This document shows positions 25,815-34,058 of a DNA stretch of 64,000 bases, piece by piece. This stretch comes from Quadrisphaera sp. RL12-1S. GTDB lineage: Bacteria; Actinomycetota; Actinomycetes; Actinomycetales; Quadrisphaeraceae. The translations under genes and the position numbers were made by a program. Every line of letters starts with the position of its first letter. Positions within the stretch are counted from its first letter, which is position 1. Below the pieces are notes generated by a model. The model saw only the letters and a list, made by a program, of their open reading frames with translations. It was not told the DNA's origin and ran no database searches. Where the stretch lies: NCBI RefSeq assembly GCF_014270065.1, contig NZ_JACNME010000006.1:186001-250000 (forward strand). The letters run 5' to 3'.

Positions 25815-25888
25815 GGTGAGCGACGGGACTTGAACCCGCGACATCCGCGACCACAACGCGGCGCTCTACCAGCTGAGCTACGCCCACC
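25815..25888 (-). tRNA. tRNA-His (GTG anticodon)
   Basis: A cloverleaf on the minus strand with a seven-base-pair acceptor stem (GTGGGCG with CGCTCAC), D loop AGCTCAGCTGGTAGAGC, anticodon loop TTGTGGT giving GTG, and TpsiC arm GGGTTCAAGTCCC. The extra G at -1 (25888) opposite discriminator C73 (25815) is the histidine identity element. CCA is not encoded. Confidence 0.97.
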
Positions 25889-25920
25889 ATCTCGCCGCGC
25901 GAGCGCGGCTGAGGAGGATC

Positions 25921-26589
25921 CTACAGGTTCGCGCCGGCGAGCTCGCGCGCGAGGGCCGCGGCCTGCTCGTGGGCGGCGGCGCGGTCGGCCTTCGCGCGCT
26001 CCGCGCCGTCGGCGAGCGCCTCGACCTGCTCGGACAGCGTGGCGCTGGTGGTGATGACGCGGACGTCCATGCCCAGGGCGTCCCCCAGCACGATGCGCAG
26101 CGGCGGCACCGCGTGGTCCCAGTCGGCGGTGGGTGTGCCCGGGTCGTACGTGCCGCCGCGGCTGGTGACGACGACGGCGGTGCGCCCGGCGAGCGGCTGC
26201 GCCTCGTGCCCGGGGAACGGCGTGGTGGTGCCCGGCACGTGGACGTTGTCCAGCCACACCTTGAGCGTGGAGGGCAGCGAGTAGTTGTAGAGGGGCGCGC
26301 CGACGAGCAGCACGTCGGCCGCGAGGAGCTCGTCCAGCAGCCGCGCCTGCAGGGCCTCGGCCTCGGGGTCGGGGCTGGCGCCCTCGGGCCGCAGGCCGGG
26401 TGCCCAGTGCAGGTCGGGGTCGAGCAGGTGCGGCAGCGGCTCGGCCACGAGGTCGCGGTGCGTCACGGTGTTCTGCGGGCCCGCCTCCTGCCAGGCGGCG
26501 GCGAAGGTCGCGGTGATCTCGCGCGAGCGCGACGCGCCCGGACCGGAGTCGGGGCCGATGGAGGAGTCGAGGTGCAGCAGGTGCGGCAT
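25921..26589 (-). CDS. azoR: FMN-dependent NADH-azoreductase-like flavoprotein
   Basis: A 222-residue flavodoxin-fold quinone/azo reductase. LHLDSSIGP near 4-14 with SRSREITATF forms the FMN phosphate loop. APLYNYSLPSTLKVWLDNV near 100-118 is the family signature that binds the flavin ring. VVTSRGGTYDPG is the third flavin-contact loop. It would reduce quinones or azo compounds by a two-electron transfer. The ATG at 26589 was chosen over a TTG four codons earlier. It lies upstream of tRNA-His on the same strand. Confidence 0.9.
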   Translation of the reverse strand: MPHLLHLDSSIGPDSGPGASRSREITATFAAAWQEAGPQNTVTHRDLVAEPLPHLLDPDLHWAPGLRPEGASPDPEAEALQARLLDELLAADVLLVGAPLYNYSLPSTLKVWLDNVHVPGTTTPFPGHEAQPLAGRTAVVVTSRGGTYDPGTPTADWDHAVPPLRIVLGDALGMDVRVITTSATLSEQVEALADGAERAKADRAAAHEQAAALARELAGANL

Positions 26590-26645
26590 CTGCCCATCCA
26601 ACCCGGTGCGCCTGCGCGCCCGTCCTCGAGGGTGGTCGGCCGGTG

Positions 26646-27551
26646 TCAGAAGCCGGCGAGCTCCTGCAGCTCGGCCGTGAGCGCGGCGGCGTCGTCGTGC
26701 TGGCTGACGGCCTCACCGTCGAGCCGCACCACGCGCACGGGACCGCGCACGGCGCTCGTGAGCAGCACCACCCGGGCCACGCGCAGGTCCGCGAGGGTGC
26801 CGGTGGTCTCCTCAGCGCGCCACCCCGCGCTCCGGGCGCGGTCGAAGAGCAGGTGCTGGGTGGTGCTGCTGAGGATGCCGTTGTCCCCCTGCGCCACCGT
26901 GCGCAGCACGCCCGGCTCGGGCACCCACAGCACCGAGGCGGTCGGTGCCTCGAGCAGGGACCCGTCGGCGGCGGTGAACAGGGCGTCGTCGGCGCCGCGC
27001 CGGGCCGCCTCCCGCTGGGCGGCGGTGTGGATCGCGTAGGAGAGGGTCTTGACCCCGCCGAGCAGCCACGGGGCACCGGCGAACGCGTCGGCGGCGTAGC
27101 CGCGCGTCATCGACGCCACGGAGATCCCCGCGCTCCGGGCCCGCAGCGAGGCGGCGTCCATCGCGCTCACGGTCACCAGCACCGTCGGCTGCGGCTCGTC
27201 GCCGGCGGACACCGGGCGCCCCCGCGTCATCGACAGCTTCACCGCGGCTTCGCCGGCCCGCGGAGCGCTGGCCGCCCACTCCTGCGCCGCGAGGTCGAGC
27301 AGGCGCGCCCACGGCGCGGGGTCGTCGGGAAGGTCCAGGGAGCGGGCCGAGCGCTGCATCCGCGCGAGGTGCGCCTCGAGGTGGGGGACGACGACCCCGC
27401 CGTCGGCGTCCCGGACGAGGCGCAGGCCTTCGAAGCAGCCGTCACCGCGGGTGAGGCCGAGGTCGTCGGCGGCCACGACGGGCTCGTCGACCCCGACGAC
27501 GGCGGGCGCGCGACCCTCGGAGGAGACGGCGACGACGAGCAGCGCAGGCAC
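26646..27551 (-). CDS. Class IV PLP enzyme, aminodeoxychorismate lyase-like
   Basis: A 301-residue fold-type IV PLP enzyme. The Schiff-base lysine is in LGGVKTLSYA, with the conserved LEAPTASVLWV region downstream. DDLGLTRGDGCFEGLRL near the start is the usual N-terminal motif. Members convert 4-amino-4-deoxychorismate to p-aminobenzoate and pyruvate (pabC) or transaminate branched-chain or D-amino acids. The SMTRGYA segment suits the lyase/actinobacterial PabC group, but pathway partners are not adjacent, so I leave the symbol open. The GTG start at 27551 has no clear ribosome-binding site. A repeat cluster lies just upstream. Confidence 0.82.
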   Translation of the reverse strand: MPALLVVAVSSEGRAPAVVGVDEPVVAADDLGLTRGDGCFEGLRLVRDADGGVVVPHLEAHLARMQRSARSLDLPDDPAPWARLLDLAAQEWAASAPRAGEAAVKLSMTRGRPVSAGDEPQPTVLVTVSAMDAASLRARSAGISVASMTRGYAADAFAGAPWLLGGVKTLSYAIHTAAQREAARRGADDALFTAADGSLLEAPTASVLWVPEPGVLRTVAQGDNGILSSTTQHLLFDRARSAGWRAEETTGTLADLRVARVVLLTSAVRGPVRVVRLDGEAVSQHDDAAALTAELQELAGF

Positions 27552-27604
27552 GGTCGAGCACGCTACGCGGCACCCCTGCGCGGGCACCGCCACCCCCGCT
27601 CCCT

Positions 27605-27688
27605 CCGTGATCATGGGCGTTGTGCGCACGACCCCTCGTGATCATGGGAGTTGTGCGCACCTGCTGCGCACAACTCCCATGATCACGG
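27605..27688. repeat. Three-copy GTGATCATGG repeat cluster
   Basis: Copies at 27605-27629 (+), 27637-27660 (+) and 27665-27688 (-) share CGTGATCATGGG and then (C/A)GTTGTGCGCAC. The second and third form a near-perfect hairpin with a four-base loop. The third copy supplies the TGA stop of the response regulator gene (27683-27685), so the element abuts and enters that coding region. Confidence 0.9.
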
Positions 27689-28420
27689 GGAGGGGGTGGG
27701 GTCGTCGGGGGTGACGACGCCGGCGCGGTAGGCCCACACCACCACCTGCACCCGGTCCCGCAGCCCCAGCTTGGCCAGCAGCCGGCCCACGTGCCCCTTG
27801 ACCGTCGGCTCCGACAGCACCAGCCGCTCGGCGACCTCGGCGTTGGACAGCCCGCGCGCCACGAGCACCAGCACGTCGCGCTCGCGCGGCGTGAGCTGCG
27901 CCAGCTGGGCCTGCTCCGGCCTCACCGCCGCCTCGGCACCCGCCGGCCCGGCTCCGGGCAGCCGCTCCTCGGCGAGGAGCAGCAGGTGCCGGGTCAGCCG
28001 CGGGGTGAGGACGGCGTCCCCGGCGGCCACGGCGTGCAGCGCCCTGACCAGCTCGTCGGGCTGGGCGTCCTTGAGCAGGAAGCCGCTGGCCCCGGCGCGC
28101 AGCGCGGCGAAGGCCAGCTCGTCGAGGTCGAACGTGGTGAGCACCAGCACGCGCGCCGCCGACCCGGACGCCACGATCCGCCGGGTCGCCTCGATGCCGT
28201 CGACCCCGGGCATCCGCACGTCCATGAGCACCACGTCCGGCTGCAGCGCGGCCACCATCCGCACGGCGGTGGCGCCGTCCCCGGCCTCCCCCACCACCTC
28301 CAGCGCCGGCGCGGACCCGTCCGCGGGACCCGTCGACTCCAGCAGCATGCGGAACCCGAGCCGGACCAGCGCCTGGTCGTCCACCAGCAGCACGCGCAGC
28401 GCGCGCTCCCCCTCGCTCAC
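27683..28420 (-). CDS. NarL/LuxR-family response regulator
   Basis: A 245-residue DNA-binding response regulator. The receiver domain (10-130) has the acidic pair Asp14-Asp15, phosphoacceptor Asp67 in VVLMDVRMPG and the Lys of LLKDAQ. The LuxR-type helix-turn-helix (about 178-235) reads LTPRERDVLVLVARGLSNAEVAERL then PTVKGHV. It overlaps the kinase gene by four bases (GTGA) and is the last gene of the ABC-kinase-regulator operon, so it probably controls that operon in response to the kinase. The stop codon is contributed by a GTGATCATGG repeat. Confidence 0.94.
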   Translation of the reverse strand: MSEGERALRVLLVDDQALVRLGFRMLLESTGPADGSAPALEVVGEAGDGATAVRMVAALQPDVVLMDVRMPGVDGIEATRRIVASGSAARVLVLTTFDLDELAFAALRAGASGFLLKDAQPDELVRALHAVAAGDAVLTPRLTRHLLLLAEERLPGAGPAGAEAAVRPEQAQLAQLTPRERDVLVLVARGLSNAEVAERLVLSEPTVKGHVGRLLAKLGLRDRVQVVVWAYRAGVVTPDDPTPSP

Positions 28421-29694
28421 GGGGCACCACCCTGCACCGGCCCCAGCGGCTGCACGGGCAGCACCGCCCTGACGCGCCAGCCGCCGCCCGTGCGCGCCCC
28501 GGCGGAGAAAGAGCCGCCGAAGGCCTCGGCCCGCTCGCGCATGCCGGGCAGCCCCCTGCCCCGGCCGGTCGCGCGGGCGCCCGCCGGCTCCCGGGCGCCG
28601 GGGGGCACGCCGACGCCCACGCCGTCGTCGTCGACCAGCACCTCCACGGCCTGGCCGTCGCAGCTGACCTGCACCTCGGCGCGCACGCCCAGACCGGCGT
28701 GGTCGAGCACGTTGGTGAGCGCACCGGTGACGATGCGGTGCACGGCCAGGCGCGTGGCGCGGCTCCAGCCCTCCTGCGGGCCGGTGCGGGTCAGCCGGAC
28801 CGGCACGCCCGCGGCGCGCACGGCCGCCACCACGGCGTCGAGGCCGTCGTCGTCCTCCTCCCCGGCGGGCAGGGGCGCCCGGTCGGCCCGGTCCGCGGCG
28901 TCACCGGCGTCGCGGCCCGGCTGCTCCAGCACCCCGAGGAGCCGGCGCATCTCGGCGAGGGCCTGGCGGGAGGTGGCGGTCATGGCCTCCAGGGCGCGGG
29001 CGTCGGGCGGGGCGGCGGGGTCGCGGCGGGCGCGGGCCGCCATCCCGTCCCCGAGGCGCACCACCACGGTGAGGGCGTGCGCGACGACGTCGTGCAGCTC
29101 GTGGGCGATCCGCGCGCGCTCGGCGGCCACGGCGATCTGGGCTCGCTGGTCGCGCTCGGCCTGCAGCCGGTCGGCGCGCTCCCGCAGCAGCCGCACCTGC
29201 TCGCGGCGCGCCCGGACCGTGGTGCCCAGCAGCACCGCCGCCGCGAGCATCGGCCCCACCACCACCGGAGCCGCCCACACCGATGTCGGGGGCTCCCCGC
29301 GGCCCCGGGCCAGCGCGTCCGTGGCGGCCAGCACCAGCAGGACGACGACGGCGGCCGCCACGCCCACCCGGAGCTGCGCACCGCGGCGCTCCACGGCCAG
29401 GGACACCAGGCCCACGAGCACCAGCACCGCGGGGAACGCCGGGCGGCCCCCCAGCAGCGCCCACGCCGGCGCCGCCAGGGCGCACGTGACCAGCAGCGCC
29501 GCCAGCGGCGCCCGGCGGTGCCACCACAGCGGCAGCGCCACGAGCAGGGCCACGGGCGCGGCGTGGGGACCGGCGCTGAGGTAGGCGTCGGGCACCAGCG
29601 GCAGCAGCACCAGCGCCGCCCACCCCGCGTCGCGCAGACGGGGGTGGGCGGCGAAGGCGTCCCGCAGCCGGGTGTGCAGGTGGTCGCCGGACAG
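28417..29694 (-). CDS. Sensor histidine kinase (HisKA_3 / NarL-type partner)
   Basis: About 425 residues. Five or six membrane helices (about 20-150) precede a coiled segment and the HisKA_3 box ARIAHELHDVVAHAL with the phospho-accepting His. VHRIVTGALTNVLDHAG is the N-box and GRGRGLPGMRERAEAFGG the G-box of the ATPase. The first in-frame ATG/GTG/TTG after the permease stop would be GTG 29610, inside the first membrane helix. The CTG at 29694 has GAGG six bases upstream and restores a normal N-terminus, so I use it, with low certainty. It overlaps the regulator gene. Confidence 0.85.
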   Translation of the reverse strand: MSGDHLHTRLRDAFAAHPRLRDAGWAALVLLPLVPDAYLSAGPHAAPVALLVALPLWWHRRAPLAALLVTCALAAPAWALLGGRPAFPAVLVLVGLVSLAVERRGAQLRVGVAAAVVVLLVLAATDALARGRGEPPTSVWAAPVVVGPMLAAAVLLGTTVRARREQVRLLRERADRLQAERDQRAQIAVAAERARIAHELHDVVAHALTVVVRLGDGMAARARRDPAAPPDARALEAMTATSRQALAEMRRLLGVLEQPGRDAGDAADRADRAPLPAGEEDDDGLDAVVAAVRAAGVPVRLTRTGPQEGWSRATRLAVHRIVTGALTNVLDHAGLGVRAEVQVSCDGQAVEVLVDDDGVGVGVPPGAREPAGARATGRGRGLPGMRERAEAFGGSFSAGARTGGGWRVRAVLPVQPLGPVQGGAP

Positions 29695-29702
29695 CTGGGG
29701 CC

Positions 29703-30581
29703 TCAGGCGTCCCGGCGCTGCAGCGCCACGGCGCCCAGCACCACCGGCACCACGGCCCAGCCGAGCAGCGTCAGCCACGCGGCGACGTCGGAGAGCACGC
29801 CGGTGCCGGTGGTCGACTGCAGCGAGGCCGCGGCCACGTTCGGGAGGCGGTGGGCGATGGCCTGCACCCAGTCCCAGGTCACCAGCTGCAGCAGCGGCGG
29901 GGCCACGAAGACCACCGCCACGAGGAACGTGATGGCGCCCGCGGTGGCCCGCAGCAGCAGCCCCAGGCCCAGCCCGAACAGCGCCACCGCCACGAGGTAG
30001 GCGCAGTTGCCGAGCGCAGCGAACACCGTGTCGCTGGAGGTCCAGTCGATGGTGGCCTTGTCGCCGATGACCACCTGGGCGATCCACAGGGCGCCCGCGG
30101 AGAGCACCAGGGTGAACGGCACGAGCACCGCCAGCAGCACCGACGCCTTGGCCACCACCAGCGGCCAGCGGCGCGGCAGCGCCATGAGGCTGGACGAGAT
30201 CGAGCCTGTGGCGTACTCCCCCGAGGCGACCAGCGCGCCGAGCACCCCGAGCACGAGGGCGGAGAAGCCCGTCCCGCCGAGCGCGGCGGCCACGGGGTCG
30301 GCCAGGCCGTTGACCCCGGGCCCACCGCGCGGCTGGGGGTCACTGGGGTTGGAGATGACCGCGGCGATGAGCGCCGCGAAGCCGATGGCCAGCGCCAGGG
30401 CGATGAGCAGGGTCCACCACGTCGAGCGCAGCGACCGCAGCTTGGTCCACTCGGCCAGCACGGCGCGCGGCAGCGTCGCGCCGGAGGGGGTGGAGCTGCC
30501 GTCCGCCAGGTGGCGCTGGTGCTCGCGCGGAGCGGGAACGCTGCGCTGCGCGCTCGTCGTCGTCCTGCTGTCGGTGCTCAT
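29703..30581 (-). CDS. ABC-2 type transporter permease
   Basis: 292 residues with six membrane helices. The N-terminal cytoplasmic part is low complexity and then has the hallmark AVLAEWTKLRSLRSTWWTLL that leads into helix one. SGEYATGSISSSLMALPRRW is the conserved coupling segment between helices two and three of ABC-2 permeases. It partners with the ATPase encoded immediately upstream (ATGA overlap at 30578-30581). With the kinase and regulator genes it forms a four-gene unit resembling antibiotic or envelope-stress export systems. Confidence 0.92.
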   Translation of the reverse strand: MSTDSRTTTSAQRSVPAPREHQRHLADGSSTPSGATLPRAVLAEWTKLRSLRSTWWTLLIALALAIGFAALIAAVISNPSDPQPRGGPGVNGLADPVAAALGGTGFSALVLGVLGALVASGEYATGSISSSLMALPRRWPLVVAKASVLLAVLVPFTLVLSAGALWIAQVVIGDKATIDWTSSDTVFAALGNCAYLVAVALFGLGLGLLLRATAGAITFLVAVVFVAPPLLQLVTWDWVQAIAHRLPNVAAASLQSTTGTGVLSDVAAWLTLLGWAVVPVVLGAVALQRRDA

Positions 30582-31522
30582 GCCGCCACCTCCTGCTGCT
30601 GGTCGTCACGCTGGGTCTCGTCGTCGGTGGTGTACTCGCGGGAGTCGCGGGTGAGGGCCATGTAGACCTGCTCCAGCGAGGCGCGCTCGGTGTGGAGCTC
30701 GTGCAGGACGATGCCGCGCTCGGCGGCGACCTCGCCGATGCGCTCGGCGGTGGTGCCGGTGACGGACAGCTCCCCCACCTCGACGTCGGTGACGCTGGCG
30801 CCGGTGCTGACCAGCAGGCGGCCCAGCTCGCCGGCCTGCGGCGAGCGGACCACCACGGGGCGGTCGGTGGCGGAGGCGATGAGGTCCTCGACGGTGGTGT
30901 CGGCCAGCAGCCGGCCACGGCCCACGATGACGAGGCGCTCGGCGGTCAGCGCCATCTCGCTCATGAGGTGGGAGCTGACGAAGACGGTGCGGCCCTCGGC
31001 GGCCAGGCCGCGCAGCAGCGTCCGGATCCACAGCACGCCGTCGGGGTCGAGGCCGTTGACGGGCTCGTCGAGGATGATCGTGGCCGGGTCGCCCAGCAGC
31101 GCCGAGGCGATGCCGAGGCGCTGGCCCATGCCGAGGGAGAAGCCACCGGCGCGCTTGCGGGCGACGTCGTGCAGCCCCACCAGGTCGATGACCTCGGCGA
31201 CCCGCTTGCGGCCGATGCCCTGGCTCTGCGCGAGGGCGAGCAGGTGGTCGTGGGCGCTGCGGCCCTTGTGCACGGCCTTGGCCTCGAGCAGCGTGCCGAC
31301 CTCGGCGAGCGGCGTGCGGTGCTCCACGTAGGGCTTGCCGCCCACGGTGACGCTGCCGCTGGTGGGGCGGTCCAGGCCGACCACCATCCGCATGGTGGTG
31401 GACTTGCCGGCGCCGTTGGGGCCGAGGAAGCCGGTGACGTGGCCGGGGGTGACGGTGAAGCTGAGGTCGTTGACGGCGGTCTTGGCGCCGTAGCGCTTGA
31501 CGAGGTTCCGGGCTTCGATCAC
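30578..31522 (-). CDS. ABC transporter ATP-binding protein
   Basis: A 314-residue ATPase of the CcmA/DrrA type. Walker A is GPNGAGKST at 34-42, the signature FSLGMGQRLG and Walker B TIILDEPVNGLDPDG lie near 140-170, and the H-loop is SSHLMSE. About 85 C-terminal residues form the accessory domain typical of drug or bacitracin exporters. It is the first gene of the ABC-permease-kinase-regulator operon. The GTG at 31522 begins the conserved MIEARNLVKRYG; no ribosome-binding site is seen, so a leaderless transcript is possible. Confidence 0.94.
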   Translation of the reverse strand: MIEARNLVKRYGAKTAVNDLSFTVTPGHVTGFLGPNGAGKSTTMRMVVGLDRPTSGSVTVGGKPYVEHRTPLAEVGTLLEAKAVHKGRSAHDHLLALAQSQGIGRKRVAEVIDLVGLHDVARKRAGGFSLGMGQRLGIASALLGDPATIILDEPVNGLDPDGVLWIRTLLRGLAAEGRTVFVSSHLMSEMALTAERLVIVGRGRLLADTTVEDLIASATDRPVVVRSPQAGELGRLLVSTGASVTDVEVGELSVTGTTAERIGEVAAERGIVLHELHTERASLEQVYMALTRDSREYTTDDETQRDDQQQEVAA

Positions 31523-31634
31523 AGCGTCGACGCTAGGCGCGCGGGGCCGCCGGCGCGCCCTCCGCAAGTCCCGACCTGTCGGGCGTGCGGGCGCCCCGAC
31601 CCCCTCCCCAGGTAGGGGGTGCCCCCGTCCCCCG

Positions 31635-31648
31635 GCCGTGATCACGGC
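31635..31648. repeat. 14-bp perfect palindrome with GTGATCAC core
   Basis: GCCGTGATCACGGC lies 12 bp beyond the stop of the permease gene (minus strand) and shares the CGTGATCA core of the longer repeat clusters. It could be a minimal or decayed member of that family. Confidence 0.45.
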
Positions 31649-31660
31649 GAGGAGGTCCGG

Positions 31661-32770
31661 TCAGGCGGCCGGGTCGGCTGCGCTCGCACCGCGGGGAGCG
31701 CGGGGGCTCAGGGCGCGGCCGTCGGCGCGGAGCTGGTGCCACCGGGCGGCCACCAGGGCCACCACCGCCCCGACCACGGCCCACGCGGCCACCACGAGCA
31801 GGCGCTGCGCCACGTCGGCGCCGTCGAAGTAGGCGATCCGTCGCACCGCGTCCACCGCGGCGCCGTTGGGCAGCACGCCCGACAGCCACGACCAGAACGG
31901 CGGCAGCAGCGCCGGCGGGTACGCCCCGCCCGCGCTGGGGTTGCCCAGCACCACGAAGAGCAGCACCGCCAGGCCGATGCCCACGGTGCCCGCGAGCACC
32001 TGCAGCGCCATCGTCACGGCGGCGGCCGCGACCACCACCAGCGCCCCCGTGCCCGCGAAGCCCCAGAACGTGCCCGCGTCGTCGGGGAGCGCACCGAGCA
32101 CCGGGCCGACCACCAGGGCACCGCCGATCCCTGAGACCACCGCGTACGGCAGGACCACGCCCAGCCGGATCAGCGCGCGGCGCAGGGTGGCCGGGCGCGA
32201 GCCGCGCGCCACGCCGAGCAGCGCCGCGAGCAGGTACCCGCCCACCACCCAGCCGGTCACGAGGTAGAAGCCGGACAGGCCGCGCGAGTCTCCGCTGGCC
32301 GCCGGGAGCACGTCCTGCACCGCCAGCGTGCGGCCCTGGGTCGCCTCGGCCTGCGTGAGGACGGTCTGCACGGCGGTGGCCGTGGCGGCGCCGCCGGCGG
32401 TGGTGACGAGCAGCTGGTCCTGCGTGGAGGTGGGGCTGATGACGAGGACGGCGCTGGTGGCGTCGTCGGTGAGGTCTGCGCGCGCCGCGGCGGCGTCGGT
32501 GGTGGCGGTGGCCTCCAGCGGCGTGCCGCTGATGCCGTTGAGCGCGGTGGCGGCCTGGTCGGCCACCTGCTGGGTGGGGCCGACCACCGTGACGGCGACG
32601 TCGCGCGGCACCGGGTGGTGGAACGCGCCGACGTAGCTGAGCACGAAGCCCAGCTGCAGCAGGAGGACGGCGACGACGAGCGCGACCGTGCGTGGCGCGA
32701 CGGCGTCGCGCAGCTCGGCGCGCAGGGTGGGTCGCTCGGGGTCGAGGCGGTGGGCGTGCGGGTGGCTCAT
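31661..32770 (-). CDS. Membrane permease of the YhgE/Pip-DUF3533-like group
   Basis: 369 residues. One membrane helix (about 28-50) is followed by an extracytoplasmic domain of about 130 residues containing VAVTVVGPTQQVADQAATALN. Five C-terminal helices follow, with GFYLVTGWVVGGYLLA and YPPALLPPFWSWLSGVLPNGAAVDAVR. This layout matches the ABC-2-like DUF3533/SNG1 group, probably an exporter of toxic compounds. The ATG overlaps the stop of the TetR gene (ATGA), so regulator and permease are one operon under the operator at 33386. Confidence 0.82.
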   Translation of the reverse strand: MSHPHAHRLDPERPTLRAELRDAVAPRTVALVVAVLLLQLGFVLSYVGAFHHPVPRDVAVTVVGPTQQVADQAATALNGISGTPLEATATTDAAAARADLTDDATSAVLVISPTSTQDQLLVTTAGGAATATAVQTVLTQAEATQGRTLAVQDVLPAASGDSRGLSGFYLVTGWVVGGYLLAALLGVARGSRPATLRRALIRLGVVLPYAVVSGIGGALVVGPVLGALPDDAGTFWGFAGTGALVVVAAAAVTMALQVLAGTVGIGLAVLLFVVLGNPSAGGAYPPALLPPFWSWLSGVLPNGAAVDAVRRIAYFDGADVAQRLLVVAAWAVVGAVVALVAARWHQLRADGRALSPRAPRGASAADPAA

Positions 32771-33363
32771 CGGAGGCCTCCGGAGGTGAGGACGGTGTCG
32801 ACCAGGTGGTCGCAGAGCTCGTGGGTCAGGGGCTCGCCGCTGACGAGGCGGCGGTAGAAGAGGGGTCCGAGCAGCCGGGCGGCGACGACGGCGAGGTCGG
32901 CGTCCGCCGGGAGCAGCCCGGCGTCGCGCACCGCTCGCAGCTGCTCCTCGAGCGGCTCGCGGTGGCGGGCGACGATCTGCGCACGGTGCTCCTCCAGGGC
33001 GGGGTCGCGCGCCACCAGCTCGAGCAGCGCCGGCAGGGCGCGCACCCAGGCACCGGTGGCCAGCTGGTCGGCGGTGGAGCGCACCCGGCGCGCCAGCGCC
33101 TCGCGCGCCTGGGCGGCGGTGGGCACCTCCCCCGGCGCGGCCAGCGCCTCGACGGGCGCCCCGACGGGCAGCACCGCGTCGACGGCGGCGCGCAGCACGT
33201 CCGTGCTGGTGGGGAAGTGGCGGTAGATGGTGGAGCGGGCCACGCCGGTGCGCTGGACGACGGCGTCGACCGTGACCGCGCTCGGCCCGTCCTCCAGCAG
33301 GAGCTCGGCGGCTCCGGTGACGACGGCGGCGCGGGAGCGCACCACCCGCGGGTCCTCGGACAC
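32767..33363 (-). CDS. TetR-family transcriptional regulator
   Basis: 198 residues. The N-terminal helix-turn-helix covers AAELLLEDGPSAVTVDAVV and RTGVARSTIYRHFPTSTDVL (about 15-60). The remainder is the helical ligand-binding domain. The GTG at 33363 was chosen because GAGGAGG lies four bases upstream; the longer frame starts with TTG. It is the first gene of a two-gene operon with the membrane permease, translationally coupled by ATGA. The palindrome at 33386-33414, just upstream, is presumably its own operator. Confidence 0.93.
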   Translation of the reverse strand: MSEDPRVVRSRAAVVTGAAELLLEDGPSAVTVDAVVQRTGVARSTIYRHFPTSTDVLRAAVDAVLPVGAPVEALAAPGEVPTAAQAREALARRVRSTADQLATGAWVRALPALLELVARDPALEEHRAQIVARHREPLEEQLRAVRDAGLLPADADLAVVAARLLGPLFYRRLVSGEPLTHELCDHLVDTVLTSGGLR

Positions 33364-33385
33364 GGACCCTCCTCTCAGCAGCAAC

Positions 33386-33414
33386 TTTCAGTACGAGACA
33401 GTATCGTACTGAAA
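33386..33414. promoter_or_regulatory. TetR operator, 11-bp arms
   Basis: TTTCAGTACGA, a seven-base centre, then TCGTACTGAAA form a perfect inverted repeat 22 bp upstream of the TetR start. Its low GC against the local background and its position make autoregulation very likely. Confidence 0.85.
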
Positions 33415-33470
33415 GGAGGTGCGCCAGAGGGTCACCCGCTCGGCAGCGGCCGGGCTGCGACCCGCGCGCC

Positions 33471-34058
33471 TCAGCCGGCGAGCGCCGCCGCGGCCGCGGC
33501 GAGGGCCCCGAGCGCGAGACCGACGGCCACCTGGGCAGGCGTGTGCGCCCCCAGCCGCACGCGGGCGGCCGCGAGCACCACCACGACCGGCACGCCGAGC
33601 AGGGCCCACGGGCCGAGCGCCACCACCAGCGCACCGAGGGAGGCGGCGGCCGCGGCCGCGTGCAGCGACACCTTCCAGCGCGTCGAGACCACGACGACGA
33701 CGGCGAGGAGGGCAGCCATCGCCGCGAACAGCACGCGCACCCCCGCCGGCGCGCCCAGCGCGCTCACCAGCAGCGCCGAGGCCACCACGCCGACACCCGC
33801 TGCGCCCAGCACCCGGGGCCGGTCCGCGCGGTCGGACAGGTGGTGGTCGACCACCCGGCCGCGGCGCACCAGGCCCAGCACGAGCAGCAGCCCGGGCACC
33901 ACCGCCACCGCCGCACCCGCCGCGGCGACGCCCGCTCCCCGCCACCCGCCGACGGCCGCACCGACGGCGACGGGCACCACCGCCGCGAGGACGGGCGGCG
34001 CCACCGCCTCCGAGGCCCACACCGCCCAGCGCGGCCGCGCCTCCGTGGGCTCAGGCAC
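33471..34058 (-). CDS. PAP2-like membrane phosphatase
   Basis: 195 residues and about six membrane helices. A compact PAP2 (acid phosphatase/lipid phosphatase) pattern is visible: Lys in STRWKVSLHAA with the SxH motif, and Arg plus His in RVRLGAHTPAQV near the end, separated by about 40 residues. The Arg-to-His spacing is five residues (R-L-G-A-H), typical of motif C3. It would dephosphorylate a lipid phosphate on the outer face. The GTG start overlaps the upstream gene by eight bases. Confidence 0.72.
   Translation of the reverse strand: MPEPTEARPRWAVWASEAVAPPVLAAVVPVAVGAAVGGWRGAGVAAAGAAVAVVPGLLLVLGLVRRGRVVDHHLSDRADRPRVLGAAGVGVVASALLVSALGAPAGVRVLFAAMAALLAVVVVVSTRWKVSLHAAAAAASLGALVVALGPWALLGVPVVVVLAAARVRLGAHTPAQVAVGLALGALAAAAAALAG

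Noticed and set aside
25815-25888. tRNA-His as a phage or integrative-element attachment site
   Set aside because: No integrase, no duplicated tRNA 3' end and no foreign-looking gene cluster nearby. The same holds for tRNA-Lys and tRNA-Leu.
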